Origin: Chloroflexi bacterium HGW-Chloroflexi-3
GTDB lineage: Bacteria; Chloroflexota; Anaerolineae; Anaerolineales; Anaerolineaceae
Direction: 5' to 3'
Length of the DNA stretch: 64,000 nt
NCBI GenBank assembly: GCA_002842045.1
Contig: PHBX01000022.1
Location: 35,587-99,586 of the forward strand
Shown: one piece after another, positions 36,201 through 44,586 of the stretch
Layout: each line of letters opens with the position of its first letter
Position numbering within the stretch: the stretch's first letter is position 1
The notes under the pieces: generated by a model
What the model saw: the letters and a program-made list of their open reading frames with translations, nothing else
Database searches by the model: none
What the model was told of the DNA's origin: nothing
Position numbers and translations under genes: made by a program

Positions 36201-37212
36201 GCGGTGTTCCATCATTGGTATCAACATCTTCAAAGCGGATATCGACAGAATTACCCCAATAGGAAGCGTAATTGGTGTGAACATGGAAATGCAAATGGTG
36301 GCCGGTACTGTAGCCAGTATCATCTACATTTCCAATGAATTGGCCTTGCAACACTTTTGCACCTACTACCTTCAGGTCTTGCGGGATCGTGTATTGTGCC
36401 ATATGCAAATACAATTGATAGGTCGTCGGTACTGTGGATTCATCTTTGATCACAATGTAATTCGAACCTGTTTCACTATTGTTGGGAACGTCATCACGCC
36501 ATTTGTAAACAGTTCCACCTTTTGATGCCAGCAAAGGAAACATGGTGGCCGGTGTGGTTGCCGTGCGACTGGAGAAGTCATACGCGTAGCGGCAGGATGC
36601 TTCTGAACAGGAGTAATACAGCAAAAAATGCCCGATACTGCCGGTGATACGATGAGTAACACCACCCGCCCAGGGGAGTTTATAACCTCGATAGACGGTT
36701 CCGCCTTTGGTGTCTGCTATCGGTTCTGAATAAAAACGGTCCCGCAAGTCATCGGAGACCAGATCGGAAGGCAAAGCATCAAACTGAGATTGCCAGTCCA
36801 TATCAGCCTGTAAGGTCATATCCCAGTTATTAACGCCATCTACAGACTTTTGCAAACTATCCACTTTAGCGATTGCCAAACCGGGTTCGGTATCAACTAC
36901 TTCGTCTGTTTGCGGGTCACGTAATCCCAACCAGAGCAGAGCGGTAACACCATCCTCAGAGTAAATAACATGGTCGATATAAGGTTGAAATAAAACAAAA
37001 GCCAATACTTCAGTTTTTGCCATCGCAATCTGTTGTAAGCGACCCTCCAGGGCCTTTACCAGACCCACATCAAATTCTTTCGGTTCCGAGGTACTTTCAT
37101 CCAGAGCCTGTTCCTCGGGGGGAGGAGGGGCAGCCACTGTGTCGATCGGTTGAATCCCCGCAATCAAGCTAAACAATATCAGAGTCGTTAAAATCCAGCG
37201 CCATTTTTGCAT
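33232..37212 (-). CDS. Large secreted protein: M23-type peptidase domain, crystallin-like, PPC domains
   Basis: 1326 residues. A signal peptide (WILTTLILFSLIAGIQ, cut near TVAA) is followed at about 165-330 by a LytM/M23-type domain with H195, D212, H270 and the HLHFHVH block (H306, H308). Then come an Ig-like domain, a beta/gamma-crystallin-like stretch (CNPTDNQVALFTQKDYQG onwards), a jelly-roll-like region from about 700, a PPC domain (about 885-990, SEPNNTFAQAMVYPDGGEI), a fibronectin-like domain and a second PPC domain near the end. It ends YVYMPVINR, similar to tails often seen in secreted Chloroflexota proteins. Likely acts on peptidoglycan or proteins outside the cell. Confidence 0.8.
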   Translation of the reverse strand: MQKWRWILTTLILFSLIAGIQPIDTVAAPPPPEEQALDESTSEPKEFDVGLVKALEGRLQQIAMAKTEVLAFVLFQPYIDHVIYSEDGVTALLWLGLRDPQTDEVVDTEPGLAIAKVDSLQKSVDGVNNWDMTLQADMDWQSQFDALPSDLVSDDLRDRFYSEPIADTKGGTVYRGYKLPWAGGVTHRITGSIGHFLLYYSCSEASCRYAYDFSSRTATTPATMFPLLASKGGTVYKWRDDVPNNSETGSNYIVIKDESTVPTTYQLYLHMAQYTIPQDLKVVGAKVLQGQFIGNVDDTGYSTGHHLHFHVHTNYASYWGNSVDIRFEDVDTNDGTPRTCEEVDLFPAYGTQCHRAIPGVREVNQYTSGNYGAFPPTGDLIMPSHGDVISDTTLMVGGWAKDDLGIAKVQIIARPKGGDWVEVGPAMTGTTYMTEISLCDARLPNGPIDLAVRIFDIEGNQTRTIAGLRTIINNAPCSKLPPPACNPTDNQVALFTQKDYQGTCKAYEIGDYGTSDNLGVGFDNNVESILVGNNVRAILYDLDQGRWVSTSPPPSRNETFEGNDPNLFDNRINLNMVSSMQVQTRTNKPYTPVISTITNDTNRNTDATGLASNESYVVDFSVRGATEFRAELTGPLNKTLNWIKQVGWSLGSLPAGDYTLKVYGRNSAGESAAATKTFKVNAVSLAAATAVTAPITFDFESGGQSWDGVKMWYYTDAPQGLRTSKVWLFNDAYPGAVNPNSNLGDPTIGGGDLTSPPIVIPSTGTYYLRFDYYYQTENFFNFYDQRWVQISVNNGPFNNVMQLSLDADKAWLTSPGINLSAYAGKTIRIRFHMDIVDPFFNEGFGWMVDNVRVTTEAPVTCVNNSEPNNTFAQAMVYPDGGEIFSKICPQGDLDFYKFTGFAGEEVELDIDAMAFGSALDPYLLFYDYKGDLLAENDDVEYTVIRDSYIKYTLPYTGDYYVLVKAWDYPRAGGDSYFYTLRVKRSGDFTPPQASFAWPTTNLIPQKPFYLKVDASDIGVGTQTGVQKVDFYWRNVNIMSPWVLLGSDTNAGDGWSALFDVAKYEPVLDGWLYAQAFDGAGNQHGVLRIVKGYDLSVPSTTLAPISSPLATTYIPLRWTTNVPSSSINYYDLQYQVNGGDWQDLQLKIPGSQTTYNFLGEMGKSYDFRVRSVDLSGNVEPYPDGTKSVVLITTCSLDGNEANNVSTNATTLPINTSQTHNFCGTGDVDWVKMTVEGGNPYMVFVSSRGGGASMNVAVYKNNGTTLVKTYPATIFGQSQVVTFEAETNDTYYLKITPIDPKLAGNAVKYTVWYDIGTPSYVYMPVINR

Positions 37213-37333
37213 AACATCCGTCCTTTTTTGCTTGTGAAACAGGTTCCAGCGTGTAATTCTGCCTTCAGAACCACAACCCTGTTTCAGGAAATAAGGGTTT
37301 TGATCTTAATAACGTTGCAAGATTAGTGCCTGA

Positions 37334-38353
37334 TCAAACGGTCGACATTTCACTCACGAACATTTCCATGGCAATTTTGGGATCCATTTGGCCGGTTTTC
37401 ATGTATTCATCGGTGGTCAATAAACGATGATAAATTTCTTTTAGTTGGTTCATGTCAAATAAAGAGGCTTGCTTATCCAGTTTTTCTGCCACATACGGGT
37501 GAACTTTAAGTGCTTTTTCAATTTGTTGTTTGCGCCCACCCTGATCGATCACCTCGCGTGCCAGAATCAGAAGTCGAAATTGGCGGACAATCATCCCGAA
37601 TAAAGGAATGGGCAATTCCGTCTCCAATAAACGATGCAATAATTGGACCGCTTTGGGGATGTTGCGTTCCCCAATCGCATCCACCATATCAAATACGCTG
37701 ATAGGAGCCACTTCCGGCGTAAGCAAACGTACATCCTCAGCAGTCACCGGGCGTTGGTAATCCACATAAGTCAATAATTTGTCAATTTCCAGGCTGGCAA
37801 TGAGCGTATCGCTCCCAATCGCTCGTGTCAGTTCCTGAGCGGCTTCCGGACTGAATTCCCCTTTTTTCTCTTTTGCTTCTTTCATGATCAAGCCTGACAT
37901 CTGGCCTATTCCCGGCAGACTGGATTCCTTCTGAAAAACAGTCCCGGCGGGTTGGTCTTTCACCCACTTGCGCAACCAGTGCGCAGGAGCAAAATCCTTC
38001 CAATTTCCCCGTTCTATTTCCAGATTGAGTTGGATCACCAAAGCAGTACTACTGGGACAACCTTCCAATAAATTGACAATCGCGTCTCTGTTTCTGGTGC
38101 CTTTCAACCAATCCTGAGCATTGGTTATCAGTACCATTCTGCGATCACCGAACATGGGAATCATGTAAGCCGCGTCGCGCACATCTTCCACGCGGGGATT
38201 CTCCTGAAAACGGGTGATGTTCATGTCCCCCATAGCTGCATCCATCACCTTATCCACCAAACCGTGAACCATTTTTTTCATGGCAGATTCATCATTGCCA
38301 AAAAACAGGTAAACACGTGGTTTCTTTTCAGAGGATGCAGTTGATCCAAACAT
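37334..38353 (-). CDS. holA: DNA polymerase III delta subunit
   Basis: Subunit of the clamp loader that opens the beta sliding clamp. The 339-residue protein begins with VYLFFGNDESAMKKMV, has the MFGDRRMVLITNAQDWL segment of the AAA+ fold and the collar-domain helices SVFDMVDAIGERNIPKAVQLLHRLLE. It lacks the Walker A lysine typical of ATPases, as expected for delta. About ten bases downstream of a DUF6391 gene, so both may share a transcript. Confidence 0.85.
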   Translation of the reverse strand: MFGSTASSEKKPRVYLFFGNDESAMKKMVHGLVDKVMDAAMGDMNITRFQENPRVEDVRDAAYMIPMFGDRRMVLITNAQDWLKGTRNRDAIVNLLEGCPSSTALVIQLNLEIERGNWKDFAPAHWLRKWVKDQPAGTVFQKESSLPGIGQMSGLIMKEAKEKKGEFSPEAAQELTRAIGSDTLIASLEIDKLLTYVDYQRPVTAEDVRLLTPEVAPISVFDMVDAIGERNIPKAVQLLHRLLETELPIPLFGMIVRQFRLLILAREVIDQGGRKQQIEKALKVHPYVAEKLDKQASLFDMNQLKEIYHRLLTTDEYMKTGQMDPKIAMEMFVSEMSTV

Positions 38354-38365
38354 TCTTACGCAAAC

Positions 38366-38884
38366 CTAACTTACTGTCAGCACACGGTGCGTGGACATAC
38401 CATGATCATTCATGCGCTTCACTTCCAGTACCTTGAGTTCGCCCAGGTTTGCTTCTGTTGTCACAGCTTTTTGCAGTTTAGGACCTAACGGCTGGGCGAC
38501 AATCATGCCCAGCGTTACCAGGGTGATCACATTTGCCAGACGGTCCACGCGGTCATTCCAGTTTTTCTTGACGCCCAGCATAGCCAACCAGGCGAAGAAT
38601 CCACCCACAATCCCGGCTGCGGCAAAGTTAGTGCCGCAATGGGGATGAATTGCCAGATGGTGCTCACCTTTGTTGAGACGCTTGCGTGCTTCCTCAGCAG
38701 CTTGCATGAGTGTTTCGGGATCAATATCGCCAAATACCCAGAAACCGCGGGTATCGGAAAGCCCTCCCAGACGGTGGGGGTGGCGTTTTTCCGCCAGAAT
38801 TTGTAAGGTGGCGTGTTCGAGGGCGTGATTGCGGCGCACACGCAGCGCAGGATTCGAAGTTTTCAATTGTTCAAGAAATTGCAT
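38366..38884 (-). CDS. DUF6391 family protein
   Basis: 172 residues. N-terminal part is hydrophilic with the pattern RRNHALEHATLQIL and the segment HPHCGTNFAAAG, both with conserved histidines, then a central hydrophobic stretch (IVGGFFAWLAMLG) and a second one (ITLVTLGMIVAQPLG). This matches DUF6391, of unknown function. AAAGGAAA lies before the ATG. The holA gene follows after 12 bases. Confidence 0.7.
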   Translation of the reverse strand: MQFLEQLKTSNPALRVRRNHALEHATLQILAEKRHPHRLGGLSDTRGFWVFGDIDPETLMQAAEEARKRLNKGEHHLAIHPHCGTNFAAAGIVGGFFAWLAMLGVKKNWNDRVDRLANVITLVTLGMIVAQPLGPKLQKAVTTEANLGELKVLEVKRMNDHGMSTHRVLTVS

Positions 38885-39073
38885 TGGGATTTTTTCCTTT
38901 TAAAAGATGTATCCCTTTTATACCATAGATGTGAGTTCCTGAAATTAACAAATTTGAGAGACCGGGTTTACAGTCCTCGGTAATTTCAACTGGCTGAATA
39001 CCATCAAGAGCTTTATCCTGCATGATTACAAGTTTCCATTGCCAGAATCCCAGGCGATTTAATTATTTTTTGA

Positions 39074-39140
39074 TTGACACCCGGATAAAATCCATATAAA
39101 CTTCATATACAAAAATTTTCCTCGATTTATCGAGTTTTTT
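39074..39140 (+). promoter_or_regulatory. Promoter and leader hairpin of the ABC exporter operon
   Basis: TTGACA (39074-39079) with TATAAA at 39095 (15-base spacer) or TAAACT at 39097 (17-base spacer). Downstream, CTCGAT-TT-ATCGAG (39121-39134) followed by six T looks like a small terminator inside the leader, 75 bases before the first gene. The remainder of 38885-39215 shows no other feature. Confidence 0.5.
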
Positions 39141-39215
39141 CAATGGCACCTTTAGGGTCCAGCTGGATGAAAATCCACCTGACTTTGGGGTGTTATTTAA
39201 TTCAAAGGAGTGTCT

Positions 39216-40088
39216 ATGAGCGTTATTGAGGTTTCCCATCTGACCAAGTTTTACGGCAAGTCTCGCGGGATTGTGGATGTTTCTTTCAACGTGGAAGAAG
39301 GTGAAATTTTTGGCTTCATCGGCCCCAATGGTGCCGGGAAATCAACCACTATCCGCCTGTTGCTCTCGTTGATCCACCCCACCAGCGGGACAGGCAAAGT
39401 GTTCGGACTGGATGTCACCAAACACGGACCTGAGATCCGGCGCTCTATTGGGTACCTGCCCTCCGAAGTTTTTTATTATGAGGGCATGAAAGTGATCGAC
39501 CTGCTCAAATACTCCGCCAGTTTTTATGAAGGTAATTTTACCGAGAGGATGAAATATCTTTCTGAATTAATGGAATTGGAGATGAACCGCCGCATCAGTG
39601 ATCTCTCGTTTGGCAATAAAAAGAAGGTCGGGATTGTGCAGGGTTTGTTGCATAACCCGAAATTACTCTTCCTGGATGAACCCACCAGCGGCCTCGACCC
39701 GCTTATGCAGCGCAAATTCTTTGATCTGATCCGTGAAGAAAACAAGCGTGGTGTGACCGTCTTCTTCTCCTCACACATTCTGGGAGAAGTGCAGCGATTG
39801 TGTAACCGCGTCGGTATCATCCGCGAAGGCAGCATGGTGGAGATTTCCGATATCCGCTCATTACAACAAAACAACTATAAAAAAATCAGTGTGACCGCCA
39901 GTGGCCTTACCCCGGAATTCTTTGATACCCCAGGCGTGACCAATGTGCAGACTGAAAATGGATCGGTTAATTTCTTCTTCAAAGGTGATATCAATGCGAT
40001 GGTTCAGAAGGTTAGCAGTCTAAAACTGGACGATGTAACCATCGAAGAACCCACCCTGGAAGAAATTTTCATGCACTACTACGAATAG
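39216..40088 (+). CDS. ABC transporter ATP-binding protein (ABC-2 exporter)
   Basis: 291 residues. Walker A is GPNGAGKSTTIRLL, the Q-loop region LPSEVFYYEGM, the signature DLSFGNKKKVGI (variant of LSGGQ: LSFGN), Walker B LLFLDEPTSGLDPL and the H-loop SSHI. The LSFGN signature is typical of the NatA/BcrA-like group. The C-terminal part of about 80 residues matches the extension of these proteins. The ATG at 39216 follows AAAGGAG. Two permease genes follow at once, giving a complete exporter of unknown substrate; lantibiotic or peptide resistance is possible. Confidence 0.92.
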   Translation: MSVIEVSHLTKFYGKSRGIVDVSFNVEEGEIFGFIGPNGAGKSTTIRLLLSLIHPTSGTGKVFGLDVTKHGPEIRRSIGYLPSEVFYYEGMKVIDLLKYSASFYEGNFTERMKYLSELMELEMNRRISDLSFGNKKKVGIVQGLLHNPKLLFLDEPTSGLDPLMQRKFFDLIREENKRGVTVFFSSHILGEVQRLCNRVGIIREGSMVEISDIRSLQQNNYKKISVTASGLTPEFFDTPGVTNVQTENGSVNFFFKGDINAMVQKVSSLKLDDVTIEEPTLEEIFMHYYE

Positions 40089-40097
40089 GCAGCGATC

Positions 40098-40907
40098 ATG
40101 GACAAAATGATTTTTAAACACGAATTTCTCATTCGAATCAAATCCGTTATCACCTGGTCGCTGTCCGTATCAGCACTGCTCTTTGTTTTCTTTTCCTTTT
40201 TCTCTGTTTTTGCAGATCAAGCCGAGATGATGAACCAGATGCTGGAAAAGTTTCCCAAAGAACTATTAATCGCCTTTGGAATGAATAATATGAATTACCA
40301 TACGGTGCTGGGATACATCAGTTTCTATTTCTTGTTCATCCAGCTCCTGTTGGCGATCCAGGCAGGCAATTATGGTTTTGGCTTGGTCTCGATAGAAGAA
40401 ACCGAGATGACAGCCGATTTTCTACTGACTCGACCTGTCAGCCGTGCTAAAATTCTCACCAGCAAGCTCATGGCTGCCCTGGCCAGTATGTTGCTGACCG
40501 ATATATTCATGTGGATCAGTATGTTCACGGCTATCTCGATTTTTTCGGAGGGCAAAGATTATGATATGGCGACGTTACTGTTATTGCTTTTTAGCGTCAT
40601 CCTTTTCCAGCTCTTTTTCTTCAGTGTTGGTTTAATGGTCTCATTACTGGTAAAACGTGTTCGCAGTGTCACACCTTACTCACTGGGTCTGGCATTCGGT
40701 TCTTACGTGTTGAGCGCCTTCAGCGGCGTCTTTGGGGATGTCAAACTGGAATACATCACGCCTTTCAAACACTTTGAACCCGCATACATTGTCAATAATA
40801 GAGCTTTAAACACCCCATTGGTCCTGATCAATGTGGTTATCACGGTCATCGCCCTGGTAGCCGGGTACTGGTTGTATCTCCATCGCGATATTCATGCGGT
40901 TTCATAA
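40098..40907 (+). CDS. ABC-2 type permease subunit
   Basis: 269 residues with six predicted membrane helices and a long first extracellular loop (residues 40-75). The cytoplasmic segment EETEMTADFLLTRPVSRAKILTSK carries the 'LxRPVSR' pattern of ABC-2 permeases, which contacts the ATPase. It is ten bases from the ATPase gene and nine from a second, related permease, so the working transporter is probably a heterodimer of permeases with two ATPases. Confidence 0.85.
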   Translation: MDKMIFKHEFLIRIKSVITWSLSVSALLFVFFSFFSVFADQAEMMNQMLEKFPKELLIAFGMNNMNYHTVLGYISFYFLFIQLLLAIQAGNYGFGLVSIEETEMTADFLLTRPVSRAKILTSKLMAALASMLLTDIFMWISMFTAISIFSEGKDYDMATLLLLLFSVILFQLFFFSVGLMVSLLVKRVRSVTPYSLGLAFGSYVLSAFSGVFGDVKLEYITPFKHFEPAYIVNNRALNTPLVLINVVITVIALVAGYWLYLHRDIHAVS

Positions 40908-40916
40908 GGAGAGATC

Positions 40917-41711
40917 ATGAACATTTTTCTACGTGAATTAAAAGCCAATCTAAAATCCCTGCTCATCTGGAGCTTCATCATCGTGCTATTGATCCTGATC
41001 GCTGTCTTCAAATTTTCTGCTTTTGCCGGTGACCCGGAGATGTTGAAGATTCTGGATAGCATGCCACCCGCTGTGATGGATGCAATGAACATGAATGCCT
41101 TCAATCTGACCACATTGATTGGATTCTATGGGATTATGTTTCTCTATTTTGGATTGATGGGAGCTTTTGCCGCCGCCATGTGGGGCAGTGATATCATCTC
41201 CAAGGAAGAACGGGATAAGACGGTAGAGTTCTCTCTGGTGTTGCCCGTCTCCCGCAGCCGGGTAGTGACCGCCAAAGCACTGGCTGCCCTGGTAAATTGC
41301 ATTGCCTTCGACTTAATCACCTGGGGATTCTCAGTGGTCGCGGTGCAATCCTATAAACCCGACCAGGCATTCTATGACTTCCTTGCACTTGAGATGCAAG
41401 CCATGTTCATGATGGAATTGATCTTCCTGGCGATCGGATTGATGCTGGGCTGCGTGCTGAAAAAGTACAAAAGTTCCGGCTCAACGGCCACTGGGATCAT
41501 TCTCGCGACTTACTTCATGTCTGTCATCGCCAGCATGAATGAAAATTTCGAATTTCTAAAACATTTCACCCCGTTCCATTATTATGATGCTGGAAACCTA
41601 TTCCGCTCAGGTCAATTGAACACGACCTATCTGGGTGTTTCCGTTGCGATCATTGTGGCAGCACTGATCGCAGCCTATTGGGTCTACAACAAACGCGATT
41701 TGTATATATAA
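40917..41711 (+). CDS. ABC-2 type permease subunit, paralogue of the preceding gene
   Basis: 264 residues, six predicted membrane helices, same plan as its neighbour: FLRELKANLKSLLIWS at the start, the loop EERDKTVEFSLVLPVSRSRVVTAK in the middle and YNKRDLYI at the end (neighbour: YLHRDIHAVS). The similar layout indicates duplication. GGAGAG lies before the ATG. A long perfect palindrome begins 19 bases after the stop and may end the transcript. Confidence 0.85.
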   Translation: MNIFLRELKANLKSLLIWSFIIVLLILIAVFKFSAFAGDPEMLKILDSMPPAVMDAMNMNAFNLTTLIGFYGIMFLYFGLMGAFAAAMWGSDIISKEERDKTVEFSLVLPVSRSRVVTAKALAALVNCIAFDLITWGFSVVAVQSYKPDQAFYDFLALEMQAMFMMELIFLAIGLMLGCVLKKYKSSGSTATGIILATYFMSVIASMNENFEFLKHFTPFHYYDAGNLFRSGQLNTTYLGVSVAIIVAALIAAYWVYNKRDLYI

Positions 41712-41730
41712 CCGTAGAGGCATTTTGCGT

Positions 41731-41793
41731 GTACGGGCATCATGGGTGTACGGGCGGGTTCGGAACCCGCCCGTACACCCATGATGCCCGTAC
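41731..41793. repeat. 63-bp perfect palindrome
   Basis: Arms of 31 bases are fully complementary around one central base (41762). The inner half contains GGGCGGGTTC / GAACCCGCCC, a motif of common intergenic palindromic repeats; the outer half GTACGGGCATCATGGGT looks like a second unit joined to it. It may serve as a transcription stop. It replaces the 5' end of the toxin gene that follows. Confidence 0.85.
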
Positions 41794-41794
41794 G

Positions 41795-42051
41795 ATTATC
41801 GTCAATTACAACTGGAGTTGATTCGTCATCCCGAACAAGGCAAAATCATTCCAGGAAGTGGAGGATTAAGAAAAATCCGTTGGGCTCCACGAGGACGTGG
41901 AAAAAGTGGTGCGCTAAGAACTATTTATTTCTGGGCTGTCAGTGATGAAAAAATTTTTATGCTTTACATATACACAAAAAACGAATTGGAAAACCCAAGC
42001 AGTGATCAACTTAAATTTTTACGAAAAATTATCAAAGAGGAATTTAAATGA
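41795..42051 (+). pseudogene. RelE/HigB-type toxin missing its N-terminus
   Basis: The open frame from the edge of the palindrome reads DYRQLQLELIRHPEQGKII, then GGLRKIRWAPRGRGKSGALR and MLYIYTKNEL, typical of HigB/RelE mRNA interferases with the usual basic core. About 20 residues that should come first are absent; the palindrome sits there instead. A TTG at 41818 is the only start. The stop overlaps the antitoxin start by four bases, as in working type II modules (toxin first, HigBA order). Confidence 0.7.
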
Positions 42052-42341
42052 ATGACGATTCTTTTGCTGAATTATTGAGTAGCGTAAAAGAAGCAGCAGC
42101 TATTTATCGTGGTGAACAAAAACCATTACGAGGTTTTCATTTTGATCCACTTGATATTAAGAAAATTCGAGATGGGTATAATCTCACTCAAAGAGAATTT
42201 GCTGCCCTTCTAGGAATCAGCGTGTCGACATTGCGTAATTGGGAATAAGGTCGCAGAACACCTGAAGGACCCGCTATGGCACTATTGAAAGTAGCTCAAA
42301 AGCACCCTCAAGCAGTGCTCGATTCACTTATGAATCAATAA
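42048..42341 (+). pseudogene. HigA/XRE-type antitoxin with nonsense mutation
   Basis: The frame has an XRE helix-turn-helix (IKKIRDGYNLTQREFAALLG, then STLRNWE) and stops at TAA 42246-42248. The next codons in the same frame give GRRTPEGPAMALLKVAQKHP, the expected family continuation, up to TAA 42341. Relatives read NWEQGRRTPEGPA, so CAA to TAA at one codon explains the stop. The first 66 residues still contain the DNA-binding helices and might be made. Confidence 0.75.
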
Positions 42342-42372
42342 AAGACTGTCACCGGAAAAACCATCTCCGTTA

Positions 42373-43365
42373 TTAATTACCCGACCACTCATACGCCTTC
42401 AATATTCGTTCGATCTCTGCATGATCATCCGGTATTACCCGGCTTCGCTCCGGATCCGCTTCAAACTGCCCAATCGTGTGCTTGATGCCCTGATGGAAAG
42501 GAATCACCGCCTGATACTCAGGTACATAGCTCTTAATCTTGCTGTTGTCAAAAATAACACTCCAGCTCTTATCGCCGATCAACGTGCCCAGATAATCCGG
42601 TGCAACCTTGACGATGAAGTCCGAAGCAATGTGCACAATCTTCGGCTCCACCCCGACCGCTGCCCCAATGGCGCGGTAGATGTCATTCCAGGTCAGGCGT
42701 TCATCCGAGGTGATGTGGAAGGCCTGCCCCAAGGCACCTGGATGCCCGAGCAGCCCCAGAAATCCCACTGCAAAATCCTCAGCATGCGTGACTGTCCACA
42801 GCGAGGTGCCATCCCCATGCACAATCACCGGTAAGCCTTTACGCATCCGATCGACAATGGTGAACTTGTCCCAATCACCGACTGCGATCGGTATGTATTT
42901 ATCATAAGTGTGCGAAGGACGCACGATCGTCACCGGGAAACCCTGCACACGGTATGCCTGCATCAGCCGCTCCTCACAGGCAATCTTATTGCGCGAGTAT
43001 TGCCAGAAGGGGTTGTGCAACGGGGTCGACTCGCGAATGATCACGCTGCTGGGTGGTTTCTGATAGGCGGAAGCTGAACTAATGAACACAAACTGCCCGG
43101 TTTTGTCTGCAAAGAGCGCCAGATCGCGTTCGATATCCTGTGGAGTGTAAGCGATCCAATCCACGACCACGTCAAAAGTTTCATGCTCCAGCACATTTTG
43201 TGTCTGAGACTGATCGTGAAAATCGGCTGTCAACCAGCGCGCCCCAGGGATGTCCACCGTTGTCTTGCCGCGATTGAGCAGGGTTAGCTCGATACCGCGG
43301 TCAATCACCATTCGGGAAACACTGGTGCTGATATTGCCACTGCCACCAATGAAAAGTACTTTCAT
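42373..43365 (-). CDS. NAD(P)-dependent epimerase/dehydratase (extended SDR)
   Basis: 330 residues. N-terminal Rossmann motif VLFIGGSGNIS (GGxGxxS), VDWIAYTP, FVFISSASAYQ, and the catalytic pattern Y-x3-K as YSRNKIACEE, then the PSHTYDKY segment. Similar to nucleoside-diphosphate-sugar epimerases and isoflavone-reductase-like proteins; the substrate is unknown. I chose ATG 43365 with AGAGG upstream over 43419. It follows the end of the branched-chain operon behind a stem-loop and is likely separate. Confidence 0.85.
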   Translation of the reverse strand: MKVLFIGGSGNISTSVSRMVIDRGIELTLLNRGKTTVDIPGARWLTADFHDQSQTQNVLEHETFDVVVDWIAYTPQDIERDLALFADKTGQFVFISSASAYQKPPSSVIIRESTPLHNPFWQYSRNKIACEERLMQAYRVQGFPVTIVRPSHTYDKYIPIAVGDWDKFTIVDRMRKGLPVIVHGDGTSLWTVTHAEDFAVGFLGLLGHPGALGQAFHITSDERLTWNDIYRAIGAAVGVEPKIVHIASDFIVKVAPDYLGTLIGDKSWSVIFDNSKIKSYVPEYQAVIPFHQGIKHTIGQFEADPERSRVIPDDHAEIERILKAYEWSGN

Positions 43366-43429
43366 AGTAGAACCTCTTTTCTCAGAAAAATCTTGAATAA
43401 TTTCGAGTTTGGAATTCATTTTAAAAGGA

Positions 43430-43461
43430 TTAACCAGATAATCTACTGACCATCTGGTTAA
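43430..43461 (-). terminator. Stem-loop after the branched-chain amino acid operon
   Basis: TTAACCAGAT (43430-43439) pairs perfectly with ATCTGGTTAA (43452-43461), between ilvE and the epimerase gene. There is no clear T-run, so it may be a processing or partial termination site. Confidence 0.4.
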
Positions 43462-43555
43462 ATTCTATCAAAATCGCTGCAGAATCAAATCGTTAACCGC
43501 GATCAATTTGCTTGTTGAAAGAGTTCCCTATATATTTAATCAATCGGAGCCATAC

Positions 43556-44470
43556 TTAATTGACCAGATCAAACCACTCGTCTGAATGATGGTTCTCACC
43601 AAGGATCACAGCCTGGAAAGCTTGCTGCAAATGGCTGGTGACCGGACCAATTTTTCCGGTACCTATTTTGCGGAAATCCACCTCGGTAACTGGTACTACT
43701 TCTGCTGCCGTGCCACATACAAAAATCTCATCTGCAATGTAGAGCTGGTCACGTGAAATTGGACTTTCGTTAACCTCGATGCCAGCATCACAAGCAAGGG
43801 TGATCAAAGCATCGCGTGTGATACCCTCCAGTATCGTGGCGGTTGAGGGGGTGTGAATTTTGCCCTTCCGTACCAGAAACAAGTTTTCTCCGGTACATTC
43901 TGCCACCAATCCATTAGGATCGAGCATGACAGCCTCATCAAATCCAAGCCGAACAGCGAGCGTTTTTGCCATCACCGAGTTGACATAGTTACCGGAAACT
44001 TTGGCTTTTGTGAGGTTTACATTGGGATGCAAACGGGTAAAAGAAGATACCATCAGGCGGACACCATTCTGTACACCTTCATCTCCCAACAGGGAAGCCC
44101 ATTCCCAGGCTGAAATGCTAATCCCCGCATGATGTGCATCCAGATTAAGCCCCAGGGGACCATTTTCCATATACAACAATGGACGGATATAACAAGATCT
44201 AAATCCGTTAGCTCGTACTGTTTCTTTAACAGCTATTACCAATTCATCAACACTATATGGCATTTCCAACAAGCCCAGCGCTAAGACTGAATCTTCAAAG
44301 CGATCGATATGTTCGCGCAACCGGAATACCGCAGGACCCTGTGGGGTATCATAGCAGCGAATGCCTTCAAATACTCCGAGACCATAATGCAGCCCCGGTG
44401 CAAGCACATGGACTTGTGCTTCCTTGAAAGGCACCAGTTTACCGTTCATCCAAATATAATCTGATTTCAT
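43556..44470 (-). CDS. ilvE: Branched-chain amino acid aminotransferase
   Basis: PLP enzyme, last step of leucine, isoleucine and valine synthesis. Class IV aminotransferase pattern: YIWMNGKLVPFKEAQVHV at the start, HYGLGVFEGIRCY, YIRPLLYMENG, the PLP lysine in TKAKVSGNYVNSVMAK, and DEAVMLDPNGLVAECTGEN. 304 residues. GGAGGAAAC is before the ATG. It is the last gene of the operon, 116 bases downstream of leuB. Confidence 0.93.
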   Translation of the reverse strand: MKSDYIWMNGKLVPFKEAQVHVLAPGLHYGLGVFEGIRCYDTPQGPAVFRLREHIDRFEDSVLALGLLEMPYSVDELVIAVKETVRANGFRSCYIRPLLYMENGPLGLNLDAHHAGISISAWEWASLLGDEGVQNGVRLMVSSFTRLHPNVNLTKAKVSGNYVNSVMAKTLAVRLGFDEAVMLDPNGLVAECTGENLFLVRKGKIHTPSTATILEGITRDALITLACDAGIEVNESPISRDQLYIADEIFVCGTAAEVVPVTEVDFRKIGTGKIGPVTSHLQQAFQAVILGENHHSDEWFDLVN

Positions 44471-44586
44471 AGTTTCCTCCTACATTGAAAGTTTTTATGC
44501 CATGGAAAGAGCATGCTGCCTAATTGCGATCATCAACTGAAAGGATTATCCTGTGATATCGCTGGAACATGGTTAGCAACCTGGTG

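Noticed and set aside
35830..36525. 231-codon plus-strand frame inside the secreted protein gene
   Set aside because: Antisense shadow of the M23-type region; no recognisable domain.
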